A stretch of DNA of 64,000 bases from Variibacter gotjawalensis (GCF_002355335.1 NZ_AP014946.1:2123501-2187500); one strand, 5' to 3'. Shown: positions 1 to 9,714, counted from the first letter of the stretch. The notes: generated by a model from the sequence alone, not told the origin. Numbers and translations are program-made.

Positions 1-2
1 GG

Positions 3-806
3 GAGGCGGCTTCGATCCACGCGCTAATCGAGGCAACGATCGCGCGTCATAATGTTAATCGCAGCCGCATCTTCATCACCGGGCTGTCGGCAGGCGGCGC
101 GATGGCCGCCTCGATGCTCGCGTGTTACCCGGATGTGTTCGCGGGCGGAGCGATCATCGCGGGTCTTGCCCACGGTGTTGCGCAGTCCGTTCCCGAAGCT
201 TTCGACCGCATGCGCGGCCACGGGTTGCCGTCCGAAGCGCAACTGCAGGCGTTGATCAGTGCGCGATCGACGCATCAGGGCCAATGGCCGTCCGTGTCGA
301 TCTGGCACGGCGACGCGGATCGCACGGTTGCCGTCGCCAACGCGGGCGCACTTGTCGCGCAGTGGCGCGGTCCGCATCGCGTGCCCGAAACGCCGACACG
401 GATCGAGCGCGGCGATCGGCACATCCGCCGCAGTTGGGACGGCGCGAACGGGAGCGTCGCGATCGAGGAGATCGTCATTGCCGGAATGGGCCATGGGCTG
501 CCGCTGCGCGGCGGCGACGCTGTCGGCCGGATCGGGCCGTTCATGCTTGACGCCGGTATCTCCTCGACGCGCGAGATCGCACGGTCCTGGGGTCTTACGA
601 AAGCATCCGCGTCTCGGACTGTTGTCGCAAAATCGCCTGCGACAAGCGCGCCTATCGCAAGTTCGCCAGCGATGCCGAGAGATGCTGAACCCGTAGCGCC
701 GGCCGGATCTGCACAGCGCCCGACACCATCGGCTTCCTCGCCGCTGGCGTCGTCCGTCACCAACACCATTGAAAGCGCTCTGCGCGCTGCCGGCCTGATG
801 CGCTGA
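3..806 (+). CDS. PHB-depolymerase-type serine esterase, 5' truncated by window edge
   Basis: The reading frame is open from base 3, so the start lies outside the window. The first visible residues include IFITGLSAGGAMA, the nucleophile elbow (G-L-S-A-G-G) of the PHB depolymerase/LpqC esterase family. A later IWHGDADRTV segment carries the likely catalytic Asp and GMGHGLP the catalytic His, so the triad is complete. The last ~80 residues after the His are a Ser/Ala/Pro-rich tail without recognisable fold. The family hydrolyses polyhydroxyalkanoates or acyl/feruloyl esters and is often secreted. The substrate cannot be told from sequence, and a signal peptide would lie upstream of the window. 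Confidence 0.85.
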   Translation, partial: EAASIHALIEATIARHNVNRSRIFITGLSAGGAMAASMLACYPDVFAGGAIIAGLAHGVAQSVPEAFDRMRGHGLPSEAQLQALISARSTHQGQWPSVSIWHGDADRTVAVANAGALVAQWRGPHRVPETPTRIERGDRHIRRSWDGANGSVAIEEIVIAGMGHGLPLRGGDAVGRIGPFMLDAGISSTREIARSWGLTKASASRTVVAKSPATSAPIASSPAMPRDAEPVAPAGSAQRPTPSASSPLASSVTNTIESALRAAGLMR

Positions 807-931
807 CACCGGTCCGGGGCGCTCGCCCGGTCGTCCCCGTGGGATAAACATTGCTCTGATGCAACAATCGGTAGGGGCGTGCGTTGGTGGTTGCGCTGAA
901 GAGTTTTCATCGCAGATCGGAAAGAGCCGCG

Positions 932-1153
932 ATGACAGCATGGTCGCATACACAAGGCGCATCGCCGGGCGGCGCAAAGGAAAGCAGCCAAGGGCTACGC
1001 GCCGCCGCGCAGAATCTGCGGCAGATGGCGCGTGTTGCGCAGGATCCCGCAATGGCCGAGCGGCTGAACCGTGCCGCCGATACCTACACGGCGCGGGCCG
1101 ACAAACGCGCGGCTGCAGAGGCGGCCGATCGGCGCACTGTGCCGAACGCATGA
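932..1153 (+). CDS. Small hypothetical protein, charged and helical
   Basis: This 73-residue ORF begins at an ATG; an upstream in-frame TTG at 884 has no ribosome-site support. The protein is Ala/Arg/Gln-rich with a predicted amphipathic helical centre (residues ~20-60, pattern LRQMARVAQDP). No family was recognised. Its stop overlaps an ATG of the next frame (ATGA at 1150-1153), but the next gene probably starts at a GTG slightly downstream. It is likely cotranscribed with that gene. The name is uncertain, but the reading frame fits the codon bias better than the longer overlapping frame that starts at 859. Confidence 0.5.
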   Translation: MTAWSHTQGASPGGAKESSQGLRAAAQNLRQMARVAQDPAMAERLNRAADTYTARADKRAAAEAADRRTVPNA

Positions 1154-1167
1154 CAAAGGAGTTCGCG

Positions 1168-1401
1168 GTGGGCGAGAAGGAAACCAAGAAAGCCGAAACA
1201 CACTTCCGCAAGGCTCAGGCAAAAGCCGAGGGCGAAGCCGGAACGATTGCTTACACGGCTGCACGCGACGCGGTGATCACGCGGACGGCGAAGCTCCGTG
1301 AGGAGCGGCTGATGCGCGAAGCAACGCTGGCCGAAGAGGCCGAGACGGCAGCGGTCACGCCTGCGAAACGCAGCAAAAAGAAGGCTGCCGGCGCCGAGTG
1401 A
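1168..1401 (+). CDS. Small hypothetical, highly charged helical protein
   Basis: The 77-residue protein is rich in Lys/Glu/Ala and ends in a Lys-rich tail (KRSKKK). I chose the GTG at 1168 because AAAGGAG lies six bases upstream; the ATG at 1150 overlapping the previous stop is the alternative. The composition (KETKKAETHFRKAQAKAEGE) predicts one or two long helices. No enzyme motif or membrane segment is seen. It forms a two-gene unit with the preceding small ORF and ends convergently towards katE. Function unknown. Confidence 0.6.
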   Translation: MGEKETKKAETHFRKAQAKAEGEAGTIAYTAARDAVITRTAKLREERLMREATLAEEAETAAVTPAKRSKKKAAGAE

Positions 1402-1411
1402 AATCCGCGTT

Positions 1412-1441
1412 GCCGCCGCCCGGCGCGTGTCGGACGGCGGC
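1412..1441. terminator. Inverted repeat between convergent genes, possible bidirectional terminator
   Basis: GCCGCCG (1412-1418) and CGGCGGC (1435-1441) form a perfect 7-bp stem with a 16-nt loop in the short gap between the convergent small hypothetical and katE. No T-tract follows on either strand, so classical intrinsic termination is doubtful. Confidence 0.3.
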
Positions 1442-1463
1442 CGTGTGTGATCGGAACGTAGCG

Positions 1464-3560
<2,097 letters not shown>

Positions 3561-3607
3561 AGATCGGACTCCCGGATGGAGGGCTTTCAAACAAAGCCCG
3601 GCGAACT

Positions 3608-3635
3608 GGAACGTTTCTCGTCCGGCTGTCGTTCC
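3608..3635. promoter_or_regulatory. Palindromic EcfG-type promoter, readable in both directions
   Basis: On the plus strand GGAAC (3608-3612) is followed after 17 bases by CGTT (3630-3633). On the minus strand GGAAC (3635-3631) is followed after 17 bases by CGTT (3613-3610). Both match the alphaproteobacterial general-stress sigma factor EcfG consensus GGAAC-N16/17-CGTT. The minus reading would drive katE (start 3560) and the plus reading the small membrane peptide at 3701. Confidence 0.8.
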
Positions 3636-3647
3636 TTCCGCGGCGTC

Positions 3648-3661
3648 GCGCAATGTTGCGC
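3648..3661. promoter_or_regulatory. Small inverted repeat in the katE/peptide intergenic region
   Basis: GCGCAATGTTGCGC has 6-bp arms (GCGCAA/TTGCGC) around a TG spacer. It lies beside the bidirectional EcfG element and could be an operator, but no regulator is identified. Confidence 0.25.
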
Positions 3662-3700
3662 ACCGTCTGCGCTATGCGCGAACGCCCGGGAGAGCTTCAC

Positions 3701-3784
3701 ATGAGCAACACAACCCTGATCATCATCATTCTGGTCATCCTGTTCGCCGGCGGCGGACTGTACGGTCGCGGACGCTGGTTCTAG
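3701..3784 (+). CDS. Tiny single-span membrane peptide (27 aa)
   Basis: The translation starts MSNTTLIIIILVILFAGG and ends YGRGRWF: one hydrophobic helix (residues ~4-19) with a Gly-rich, basic-aromatic C-terminus. GGGAGAG lies just upstream of the ATG. I recall very similar 25-30-residue proteins in many Bradyrhizobium-type genomes, usually annotated hypothetical or missed. An EcfG-type promoter reads towards it from 3608-3633, so it is probably a stress-induced membrane peptide. Its role is unknown. Confidence 0.7.
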   Translation: MSNTTLIIIILVILFAGGGLYGRGRWF

Positions 3785-3799
3785 TGTGGGTCCTCACTC

Positions 3800-3877
3800 A
3801 TGATTGAGCTTCAACTGATCGGCCTCGCCGGCCTCATGCTCTTCGTCGCATCGCTGGTGTCCGGACGGCGCACATAG
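3800..3877 (+). CDS. Tiny membrane peptide (25 aa)
   Basis: The ORF begins MIELQLIGLAGLMLFVASL and ends VSGRRT: a single hydrophobic helix capped by a basic tail. It starts 15 bp after the preceding peptide and its TAG overlaps the GTG of the DUF3253 gene (TAGTG). The tight packing supports a three-gene unit. No clear ribosome site was seen, so translation is plausible rather than certain. Confidence 0.45.
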   Translation: MIELQLIGLAGLMLFVASLVSGRRT

Positions 3878-4176
3878 TGGCGCGGCGGCAGAGCGGCGAT
3901 CAGCGGGAGACTCCGACCGCTGAGGATGCGACCCGACGAGCGATGGAGCTGTTGGAACGGCGCGCGCCGATGAAGACGATCTGTCCCAGCGAGATAGCGC
4001 GCGTTTTGGCTCGTCCTCACTCCAGCGACTGGCCGGCGTTGATGCCGTTGGTGCACGCGGCCGTCGATCATCTGCTGGAGCGCAAGCTCGTGCGATTGAG
4101 CTGGCGCGGAATGCCAATCATCAAACGCGATGGGCCCTACAGGATCGCTAGGGCTCAGACTGATGACCCCTCGTAA
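3877..4176 (+). CDS. DUF3253 family protein
   Basis: The 99-residue protein carries the DUF3253 pattern: a helical N-terminus, then TICPSEIARVL, a middle WPALMPLVHAAVDHLLERKLVRLSW and a GPYRI end. The arrangement resembles a small winged-helix fold, which is an inference. Translation probably starts at the GTG overlapping the preceding TAG. It lies in the stress-gene neighbourhood behind the EcfG promoter. The biochemical role of the family is unknown. Confidence 0.75.
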   Translation: MARRQSGDQRETPTAEDATRRAMELLERRAPMKTICPSEIARVLARPHSSDWPALMPLVHAAVDHLLERKLVRLSWRGMPIIKRDGPYRIARAQTDDPS

Positions 4177-4351
4177 CGTCCGAGATCGATTTTGCGTGCG
4201 CGCAACCGATCTGTGAGGTCTGCCGCGGCCGACTTGCTGTCACCAGTGAGATTGCGCGCAATCCGTCGCACCAACGCGCTGCGCTCGCTGATGTGATCGA
4301 CAAGGCGAACACGGTCGCGGCCGTTAAAGCGGCCGACAGCATAATCTTCAT
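4148..4351 (-). CDS. Small secreted protein (possible), frame uncertain
   Basis: A strong ribosome site (AAAGGAG, six bases before the ATG at 4351) precedes a convincing signal peptide: MKIMLSAALTAATVFALS followed by ITSASA-A. The mature part of ~43 residues (RWCDGLRAIS...) matches no family I know. A second minus-strand frame through the same DNA (4155-4385) gives a plausible helical sequence (ERSALVRRIARNLTGD) but no convincing start, so a frameshift or a short real protein are both possible. The 3' end overlaps the DUF3253 gene by 29 bp in convergent orientation. Confidence 0.5.
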   Translation of the reverse strand: MKIMLSAALTAATVFALSITSASAARWCDGLRAISLVTASRPRQTSQIGCAHAKSISDVTRGHQSEP

Positions 4352-4587
4352 GGTAGGCTCCTTTCGGCGAGGTCAGCTTTTGCACGACGTCGCGGCGTCC
4401 GCGATCAATCGTGACGAGATCGTCTCTTGCGCCGCGGCCTATGCAGGACCTACGCGCAAGGCGGCCGACCGGTCGCTCAAGGCCGGCACATTCTTCGCTG
4501 TTTGGAACGCTGGCGCACCGCTACCGGCGTCCTGCCACCTTTCGCGGATGCGCGATGCTTGTGGAGAGCCGAAAGCGCCACGGCGCC

Positions 4588-4613
4588 GGAACGCAACGCG
4601 CGCACGGCACGTT
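4588..4613 (+). promoter_or_regulatory. EcfG-type promoter upstream of the PRC-barrel gene
   Basis: GGAAC (4588-4592), 17 bases, then CGTT (4610-4613): a perfect match to the general-stress consensus, 32 bp before the ATG at 4645. The gap 4352-4644 contains no other convincing gene. Confidence 0.75.
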
Positions 4614-4644
4614 GGGCTGCGCAGACCAACTCGTGGAGGACACC

Positions 4645-5007
4645 ATGGCTGAACAGAAAGAAACCGGAAATCTCATCGGCAGCGATAAGGTTGAGGGCAC
4701 TGCCGTTTACGGAACCGGCGATGAAAAGATCGGATCGATCGAGCGCATCATGATCGATAAGCCGTCCGGCAAAGTCGGCTACGCCGTGCTGGCCTTCGGC
4801 GGCTTTCTCGGCATGGGCCACGACCACTATCCGGTGCCGTGGGGCGCGCTGAAATACGACACCAATCTCGGCGGTTACCGCACCAACATTTCCAAGGATC
4901 AGCTCGAAGGCGCGCCGAAATACGCCAACGATGATGATTGGGATTGGAGCGACGAACAACGTGGCCGCAAGGTTCACGATCACTATGGGACCCCTTGGGG
5001 CCTTTAA
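4645..5007 (+). CDS. PRC-barrel domain protein
   Basis: The 120-residue protein has one PRC-barrel domain (residues ~9-85; EKIGSIERIMIDKPSGKVGYA) followed by a WD-rich acidic tail. GGAGGA precedes the ATG. Related proteins are common in Hyphomicrobiales as stress-induced cytoplasmic proteins, but no reaction is known. The perfect EcfG-type promoter directly upstream supports induction in the general stress response. The family assignment is firm and the physiological role unknown. Confidence 0.88.
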   Translation: MAEQKETGNLIGSDKVEGTAVYGTGDEKIGSIERIMIDKPSGKVGYAVLAFGGFLGMGHDHYPVPWGALKYDTNLGGYRTNISKDQLEGAPKYANDDDWDWSDEQRGRKVHDHYGTPWGL

Positions 5008-5097
5008 ACTTTCGATCGCACTGCGGCGGGCGCGCTCCAAGCAACGGCGCGCTCGCCGCAATCGCGATCAGGCAGATGGATCACGGAAGGCTTAAAG

Positions 5098-5433
5098 CTA
5101 TTTGCTCGTGAAAAAAGTGAGCAGCACTTTTCCTTTTTCGCCGATCAGGCAGACGAACCGATGCGCGCCGCCGGTTTCTTTTCGCTCCAGATAAGCCTCG
5201 CCCATAACCACCAAGCGCACCGGCACATCTTCGACCGACGTGTTCGCCTTCGAGACCGCCAGCGTCTCCATATCGAAGACAAGATCTTTCAGGGTGGGCG
5301 AGCGCTCTTTAAGCGCGAGCAGTCCTGTGGTGCGGCAGGCTTCGACGGCGGGATCTTCAGGCGACTTAGCAAGCGCTGCAGCGGGTGCGAATGACAAGCC
5401 TGCGCAAAGCGCGACGGTAAGACGGGCAATCAT
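5098..5433 (-). CDS. Secreted hypothetical protein
   Basis: The 111-residue protein has a clear signal peptide (MIARLTVALCAGLSFAPAAALA) with cleavage near A-L-A-K. The mature part has two Cys (VEACRTTG and HRFVCLIG), which could form a disulfide in the periplasm, and ends with a hydrophobic strand-like KVLLTFFTSK. I chose the ATG at 5433 because AAAAGGA lies eight bases upstream; an ATG at 5442 is an alternative. No family recognised. Confidence 0.7.
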   Translation of the reverse strand: MIARLTVALCAGLSFAPAAALAKSPEDPAVEACRTTGLLALKERSPTLKDLVFDMETLAVSKANTSVEDVPVRLVVMGEAYLERKETGGAHRFVCLIGEKGKVLLTFFTSK

Positions 5434-5590
5434 GTCGAGCATCCTTTTGGACCAATGAACGACGACAAGTGCTGTCGCGGTCGGGTGTTCCAAGAGGCTA
5501 CGCCTAATGGACCGGTAACACGGCTTGAGAAACGCAGGCACGCACGCCGAGGAGCGTGTTTCGCGCTGCTGGTGTGGGAGGTGTCGCGCG

Positions 5591-7078
5591 CTACGGACGC
5601 TGATCTTCGGCGATCAACGATGCCTCCAGGGAAAAAACGATTCCGCTCGGCCGATAGTCGATCCGGGCGGTGCCGCCGATCTCGGCAGCAAGCGCTCGCT
5701 CGATCATTCTGGTTCCGAAGCCGCTGCGGCTTGGTGCGGAAACCTGAGGTCCTCCAACTTCTTCCCAGCGCAGCGAGAAGCTATCGTCTTGCGCGCCGTC
5801 GGTCATAGACCAATTGAGGATCACGCGGCCGTCTTCGTTCGACAGCGCGCCATACTTGACCGCATTCGTCGCCAGTTCGTGCAGTGCCAGCACGAGCGCC
5901 AGGGCGGCGCGCGGCGAAAGCCGAATGGAGGGGCCGCCGGCTGCAAAACGATTGGCATTGGCCGCGCGAAACGGTCCCAACGCGCCGTCCGCGATCTCGG
6001 CGATTGTTGCGCCCTCCCAGTTCTCCCGTGTGAGGACGTCGTGCGCCGATGATAGTGACTGCAGTCTCGCGTCAAGTGTCGTACGGGCTTGCTCGAGGGT
6101 CGCGGCATTTCTCAATGTCTGATGCGCAATCGATTGCATCGTGGCCATCGAGTTCTTGACCCGATGGTTGAGTTCGGCCGCCAAAAGATCGCGATGATCT
6201 TCGCCTCTTTTGCGGTCGGTTATATCGATCGAAATCCCGGCCATACTGAGAGGGCTGCCGTCGGCAGCGTAATGAGCTTGGCCACGGATGAGGATCCAAC
6301 GTAGCTCACCCCTCGGAGTCAAAATCCGATATTCAATGTCGTAGTCCTTATGGGTTTCGATCGACTGAGTGACCGCGATCCGCATGCGGTCGCGATCGTC
6401 GGGGTGTATCGCCTCAAGGAGATCGGCGTAGCCGAATGGATCACTCTCGCCGCGTCCGAAATTCTCTTTGCAGATGGGCGAAGCGACGAGACGCTGATCG
6501 GCCAGGTCCAGAGTCCAAATGCCCAAGCGACCAGCTTTTAGAATGAAACGCAGTCTGTCTTCACGCCGCATCAGATCCGACGCGTGACGCTCAACCTCAG
6601 CCTCAAGTGCGTCGCGGTCTCGCTGTAGGCGTACCAGCTGATCGCGCTCAAGCGTCACGTCATACTGAGACGCGAAAAAATAGGTGAGGGCACCGCTCTC
6701 GTCGAACACCGGAGAGATGAGCACCCGGTTCCAGAAAACCTCGCCGTCTTTCTTATGATTTTGTAGTTCGATCTCAATCGGTACACGCCGCTCGATCGCG
6801 TCTCGCATTTTGGCCACGCCGGCCATGTCGGTTCGTGGGCCTTGCAGGAAGCGACAATTACGCCCGATGATCTCTTCGCGCGTATACCCGGTCAAACGGC
6901 TGAAGGCGTCGTTGGCAAATACGATGGGATTGTCGGGCTTTGCCGGATCCGTAATGAGCATCGGCATCCGCGTCGTGCGAACCGCCGCCGCGAAGGGATC
7001 GCTGCTCTTGGCAACGCGCGCGATCTCACTATCGATGCGATCATGCTCGCGGCGTTCAACCGAGTTCGCCGCGTCCAT
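5591..7078 (-). CDS. Blue-light LOV-PAS HWE-family sensor histidine kinase
   Basis: This is a soluble 495-residue kinase. Residues ~25-145 form a canonical LOV domain: GRNCRFLQG contains the flavin-adduct Cys (C75), and the flavin-contacting Asn/Gln residues are present (ELQNHKKDG, FWNR, ASQYDVT). A second PAS domain (~175-290) ends in DITDRK. The kinase core is of HWE type, with ELNHRVKN (H305) and N-box HELATNAVKYG. The ATG at 7078 is preferred over 7099 and over the 62-residue longer frame, which would leave only 9 bp to the divergent response regulator. The likely partner is the regulator at 7274-7672; in relatives such kinases feed the general stress response. Confidence 0.92.
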   Translation of the reverse strand: MDAANSVERREHDRIDSEIARVAKSSDPFAAAVRTTRMPMLITDPAKPDNPIVFANDAFSRLTGYTREEIIGRNCRFLQGPRTDMAGVAKMRDAIERRVPIEIELQNHKKDGEVFWNRVLISPVFDESGALTYFFASQYDVTLERDQLVRLQRDRDALEAEVERHASDLMRREDRLRFILKAGRLGIWTLDLADQRLVASPICKENFGRGESDPFGYADLLEAIHPDDRDRMRIAVTQSIETHKDYDIEYRILTPRGELRWILIRGQAHYAADGSPLSMAGISIDITDRKRGEDHRDLLAAELNHRVKNSMATMQSIAHQTLRNAATLEQARTTLDARLQSLSSAHDVLTRENWEGATIAEIADGALGPFRAANANRFAAGGPSIRLSPRAALALVLALHELATNAVKYGALSNEDGRVILNWSMTDGAQDDSFSLRWEEVGGPQVSAPSRSGFGTRMIERALAAEIGGTARIDYRPSGIVFSLEASLIAEDQRP

Positions 7079-7192
7079 TCGGGTGCTCTCTATTCTCATC
7101 GGGCGGTTCGACTTTAACTCAAGCCGATCGCCGGTGACCAGTCGGCTCTTGGGCTCGGTGACGGTACCGAGGCCCTTCCGCGCCCAGCGTAC

Positions 7193-7217
7193 GGAACCGT
7201 AGGTATTCGAGGGCGTT
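7193..7217 (+). promoter_or_regulatory. EcfG-type promoter upstream of the response regulator
   Basis: GGAAC (7193-7197), 16 bases, then CGTT (7214-7217), about 57 bp before the ATG at 7274. It is a perfect match to the general-stress promoter consensus, pointing at the response regulator. Confidence 0.7.
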
Positions 7218-7273
7218 GGTGACGCGACACGGGCGGTGTCGCCGAATCCGAACGACAAGGTCACTGCGAGATA

Positions 7274-7672
7274 ATGCGTAAGCGCGGACGGGTCCTTGTC
7301 GTCGAGGACGAGTTTTTAATTTCGATGCTCACCGAAGACATGCTGGACAATCTCGGCTTCGAGATCACGACGGTTGCGGCAACGCTCGGCGAAGGTCTCG
7401 CAGCCGCGCGCGATGCGGATGTCGATGTCGCGGTACTCGACATCAACCTGCGAGGCGATACATCGTATCCTATCGCGGAAATGCTGCTCGCGCGCGGGAT
7501 CCCATTCGTTTTCACCAGCGGATACGGAAAGACCGGAATTGATCCGCGTTACGCAGAAGCGCAGGTGTTGCAGAAGCCGTTTACCGAACAGTCTCTCGAC
7601 GCCGCCATCAGCCGGAGCGTCAACGCGCGCGGCGACGGCGATTATCTCGCCTTCAAGCGGCCTGACGAATGA
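7274..7672 (+). CDS. Single-domain response regulator (receiver only)
   Basis: The 132-residue protein is a stand-alone receiver domain with acidic pocket E11/D12/E13, phospho-acceptor D56 (VLDINLRG), switch Thr81 (FVFTSGYG) and Lys101 (LQKPF). There is no output domain. This architecture is typical of phosphate sinks or relay partners next to HWE kinases. It is divergent from the LOV kinase and preceded by an EcfG-type promoter. The 3' end overlaps a convergent small gene by 20 bp. Confidence 0.93.
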   Translation: MRKRGRVLVVEDEFLISMLTEDMLDNLGFEITTVAATLGEGLAAARDADVDVAVLDINLRGDTSYPIAEMLLARGIPFVFTSGYGKTGIDPRYAEAQVLQKPFTEQSLDAAISRSVNARGDGDYLAFKRPDE

Positions 7673-7865
7673 AAACCGTTTCAGGGCGCAGGCGTACGAA
7701 ACGCGTCTGACCTTCGCGACGCACTGGCGTGCCGTCGTCGAGGAAATATCCTGCTAGACGCTGCCCTGCGATGATGGCTTCGCCATAGACCACCGTGCCG
7801 GGCGTGCCGTCGCCGTCAGCGACGAAAGAAATTCGGCCCATCTCTTCCCACACACAAGTCTTCAT
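7653..7865 (-). CDS. Small hypothetical protein
   Basis: The 70-residue protein has a GAGGGGG ribosome site seven bases before its ATG. The sequence (MKTCVWEEMGRISFVADGDG) suggests a small beta-rich soluble protein ending in RLRPETVFIRQAA. It has no signal peptide or known motif. It overlaps the response regulator end by 20 bp in convergent orientation. Function unknown. Confidence 0.6.
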   Translation of the reverse strand: MKTCVWEEMGRISFVADGDGTPGTVVYGEAIIAGQRLAGYFLDDGTPVRREGQTRFVRLRPETVFIRQAA

Positions 7866-7990
7866 GTATCGTCCCCCTCTGTTATGTGCCGAAACGTAAC
7901 AGGGACGGTCTAATTTTCTGAAAATTGGATCGATGCCAGGACGTTAAATCGGGTTTACCTTGGCAGCGTCGGCGCGCGAACCTTAAACTC

Positions 7991-9547
7991 CTACCAACGC
8001 CACCCGCGTTGTGGTTGCTGCGGCTGCGGTTGATAGCGTGGCTCGCGGCCCCACGGGTCATAGCGTGGCTCGGGGGCTCGGCGTTGCTGGAACCACGAGA
8101 AGGGTCCGCCGTAATCGTCCTCTCGAGCGCTTGCGACTTCGACTTTCGGCGTCGGCTTGCGTGTGATGAAGCCGCCCTGCGGCTGCTTGCTCAGCACCGC
8201 GACGAACTCGGTGCGGTAGTTTGTTTCGCGGCTCAGCGGCTCATCCGAAATGATGATCGACGAACGTGGCAGGGCCGTAGGTGCGATACGGTCGAGCACA
8301 TCTTTCGGGATCGTGATGCGATCAAGCGCATCCTTCGCGCTGTCGGCTTCGTCGATCGTTACCGCCGACCAGCGCAAACCATTGTCGCCGCGTGCCATCG
8401 CGGTGAAGACGTGAGTGCCGATCGGCTTCTCGGGATTGCGGATCTGAATCGGAACTTCGATGCTGTAGTCGTAGCGCTCGCCACCATCCGGCTCCGGTTT
8501 CTGCGTAGAGCGCCGGACGTAAAGCTTTTGCGTCGCGCGGCTGACGTAGAGCGAGACCGGCACCGACGCGAGCTTTGCATCGCGCGCCGCCTTCGCGGTT
8601 TCGGTCTTCTTCGTCTCCGCTGCCTTCACGGCTTCCTTGGCGGCGGCTGCAGCGTCGAGCTTCGCTTTCCCGTCGGCCTGAGTGGCCTCAAGCTGTGCCG
8701 AAGCTTCAGCGGCCTTCGCTGCAGCTTTTTGCTGACGCTCCTCGGCCTTCGCTCTGGCCGCATCGTCTTTCGCGTTGGCGAGGGCTTTCTCGGCGGCGGC
8801 GAGCTCGACGTCCGCGCGTTTCTTGGCAGCTTCGAACTTTCGTAGCGCGGCACTGACGGGTTTGGCGTCGCGCGCTGTCGTCACCACGGCCTTCTTCGCG
8901 GCGTCGACGGCTTTGGCGGCGTCCTCGGCCTCGCGTGAAAGCGTTTGCGCGCGTGAAGGCGCCGCCGCGACGGCGTCCGCTTGCGACGAGAAAAGCATAG
9001 GGTGAGCAATGCTGACCGGCGCCGCATCGTTCGGCGAGATGATGACGCGCATGCCCATGCGCGTCTTGCCGAAGATGCGTTCCGCAAATCCAAAAGGCAG
9101 ACGCACGCAGCCGTGCGACGCCGCATATCCTGGGAGAGGCCCGCCATGCATCGCGATGCCGTTCCACGTGATGCGCTGCATATGCGGCATGTGGGCATCG
9201 TCGTACATGTTCGAGCGATGGTCTTCCTTCTTCTCGACCAAAGCGAAGACGCCCGCCGGGGTCTCGCGCCCTTTGGTGCCGGTGGACACCGGCGCGCGCA
9301 CGATCCAGTCGTCGGCGTCGTAAAGCGTGACCTGCTGTGACTTGATCGACACGATCGCCATGATCGGCTCGCCGGCTTGACGCGGCGCGGTCGCTTCGGC
9401 GGCCTGCGCAGGGCGCGATGCCTTGGTTTTTCGTGGCGCAGCCTCAAGGCTGAGGGGCGCCAGAACCACGAAGGCCGCGAGGATTACCGGAAGGGTTTGA
9501 AATCGTATCGCTTTGATGGGCCGCGACTTTTTTGCTTGTTCTGTCAT
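7991..9547 (-). CDS. L,D-transpeptidase (YkuD domain) with long Ala-rich coiled region
   Basis: This 518-residue exported cell-wall enzyme forms 3-3 peptidoglycan crosslinks or anchors proteins to peptidoglycan. A membrane/signal segment lies at residues ~17-37. The YkuD catalytic domain (~60-160) has H134 and the SHGCVR motif with nucleophile C147. Residues ~185-310 are an Ala/Lys/Glu-rich coiled-coil-like stretch. A C-terminal part contains a second extracellular region (SVPVSLYVSRATQKLYVRR) resembling an incomplete YkuD-like strand set, and the end is Pro/Gln/Arg-rich. The enzyme class is certain; the role of the coiled insertion is not. Confidence 0.9.
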   Translation of the reverse strand: MTEQAKKSRPIKAIRFQTLPVILAAFVVLAPLSLEAAPRKTKASRPAQAAEATAPRQAGEPIMAIVSIKSQQVTLYDADDWIVRAPVSTGTKGRETPAGVFALVEKKEDHRSNMYDDAHMPHMQRITWNGIAMHGGPLPGYAASHGCVRLPFGFAERIFGKTRMGMRVIISPNDAAPVSIAHPMLFSSQADAVAAAPSRAQTLSREAEDAAKAVDAAKKAVVTTARDAKPVSAALRKFEAAKKRADVELAAAEKALANAKDDAARAKAEERQQKAAAKAAEASAQLEATQADGKAKLDAAAAAKEAVKAAETKKTETAKAARDAKLASVPVSLYVSRATQKLYVRRSTQKPEPDGGERYDYSIEVPIQIRNPEKPIGTHVFTAMARGDNGLRWSAVTIDEADSAKDALDRITIPKDVLDRIAPTALPRSSIIISDEPLSRETNYRTEFVAVLSKQPQGGFITRKPTPKVEVASAREDDYGGPFSWFQQRRAPEPRYDPWGREPRYQPQPQQPQRGWRW

Positions 9548-9714
9548 GCTTCCACGGAAGATGCCGGTGCCGAATGCATGTCCGCGCCCAACGGCGGGAA
9601 CGCATCCTATCTACACGACAGCCCGGTTCGGTGAATAGGTCGCGGAACACACACCTAGGAACATTTTGCACGCCGGATACTTGATTTACCGAAACACGAA
9701 TCAGCGAGGCGGCC

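Noticed and set aside
807-858. GC-rich CCGGG/CCCGG repeat after the esterase as a terminator
   Set aside because: The 5-bp stem is short, there is no T-tract, and many such repeats are expected by chance in this GC-rich DNA.
859-1401. 180-codon ORF spanning both small hypotheticals
   Set aside because: The N-terminal half is Cys/Arg-rich and overlaps a better-composed ORF; the GTG at 1168 with AAAGGAG is a more credible start.
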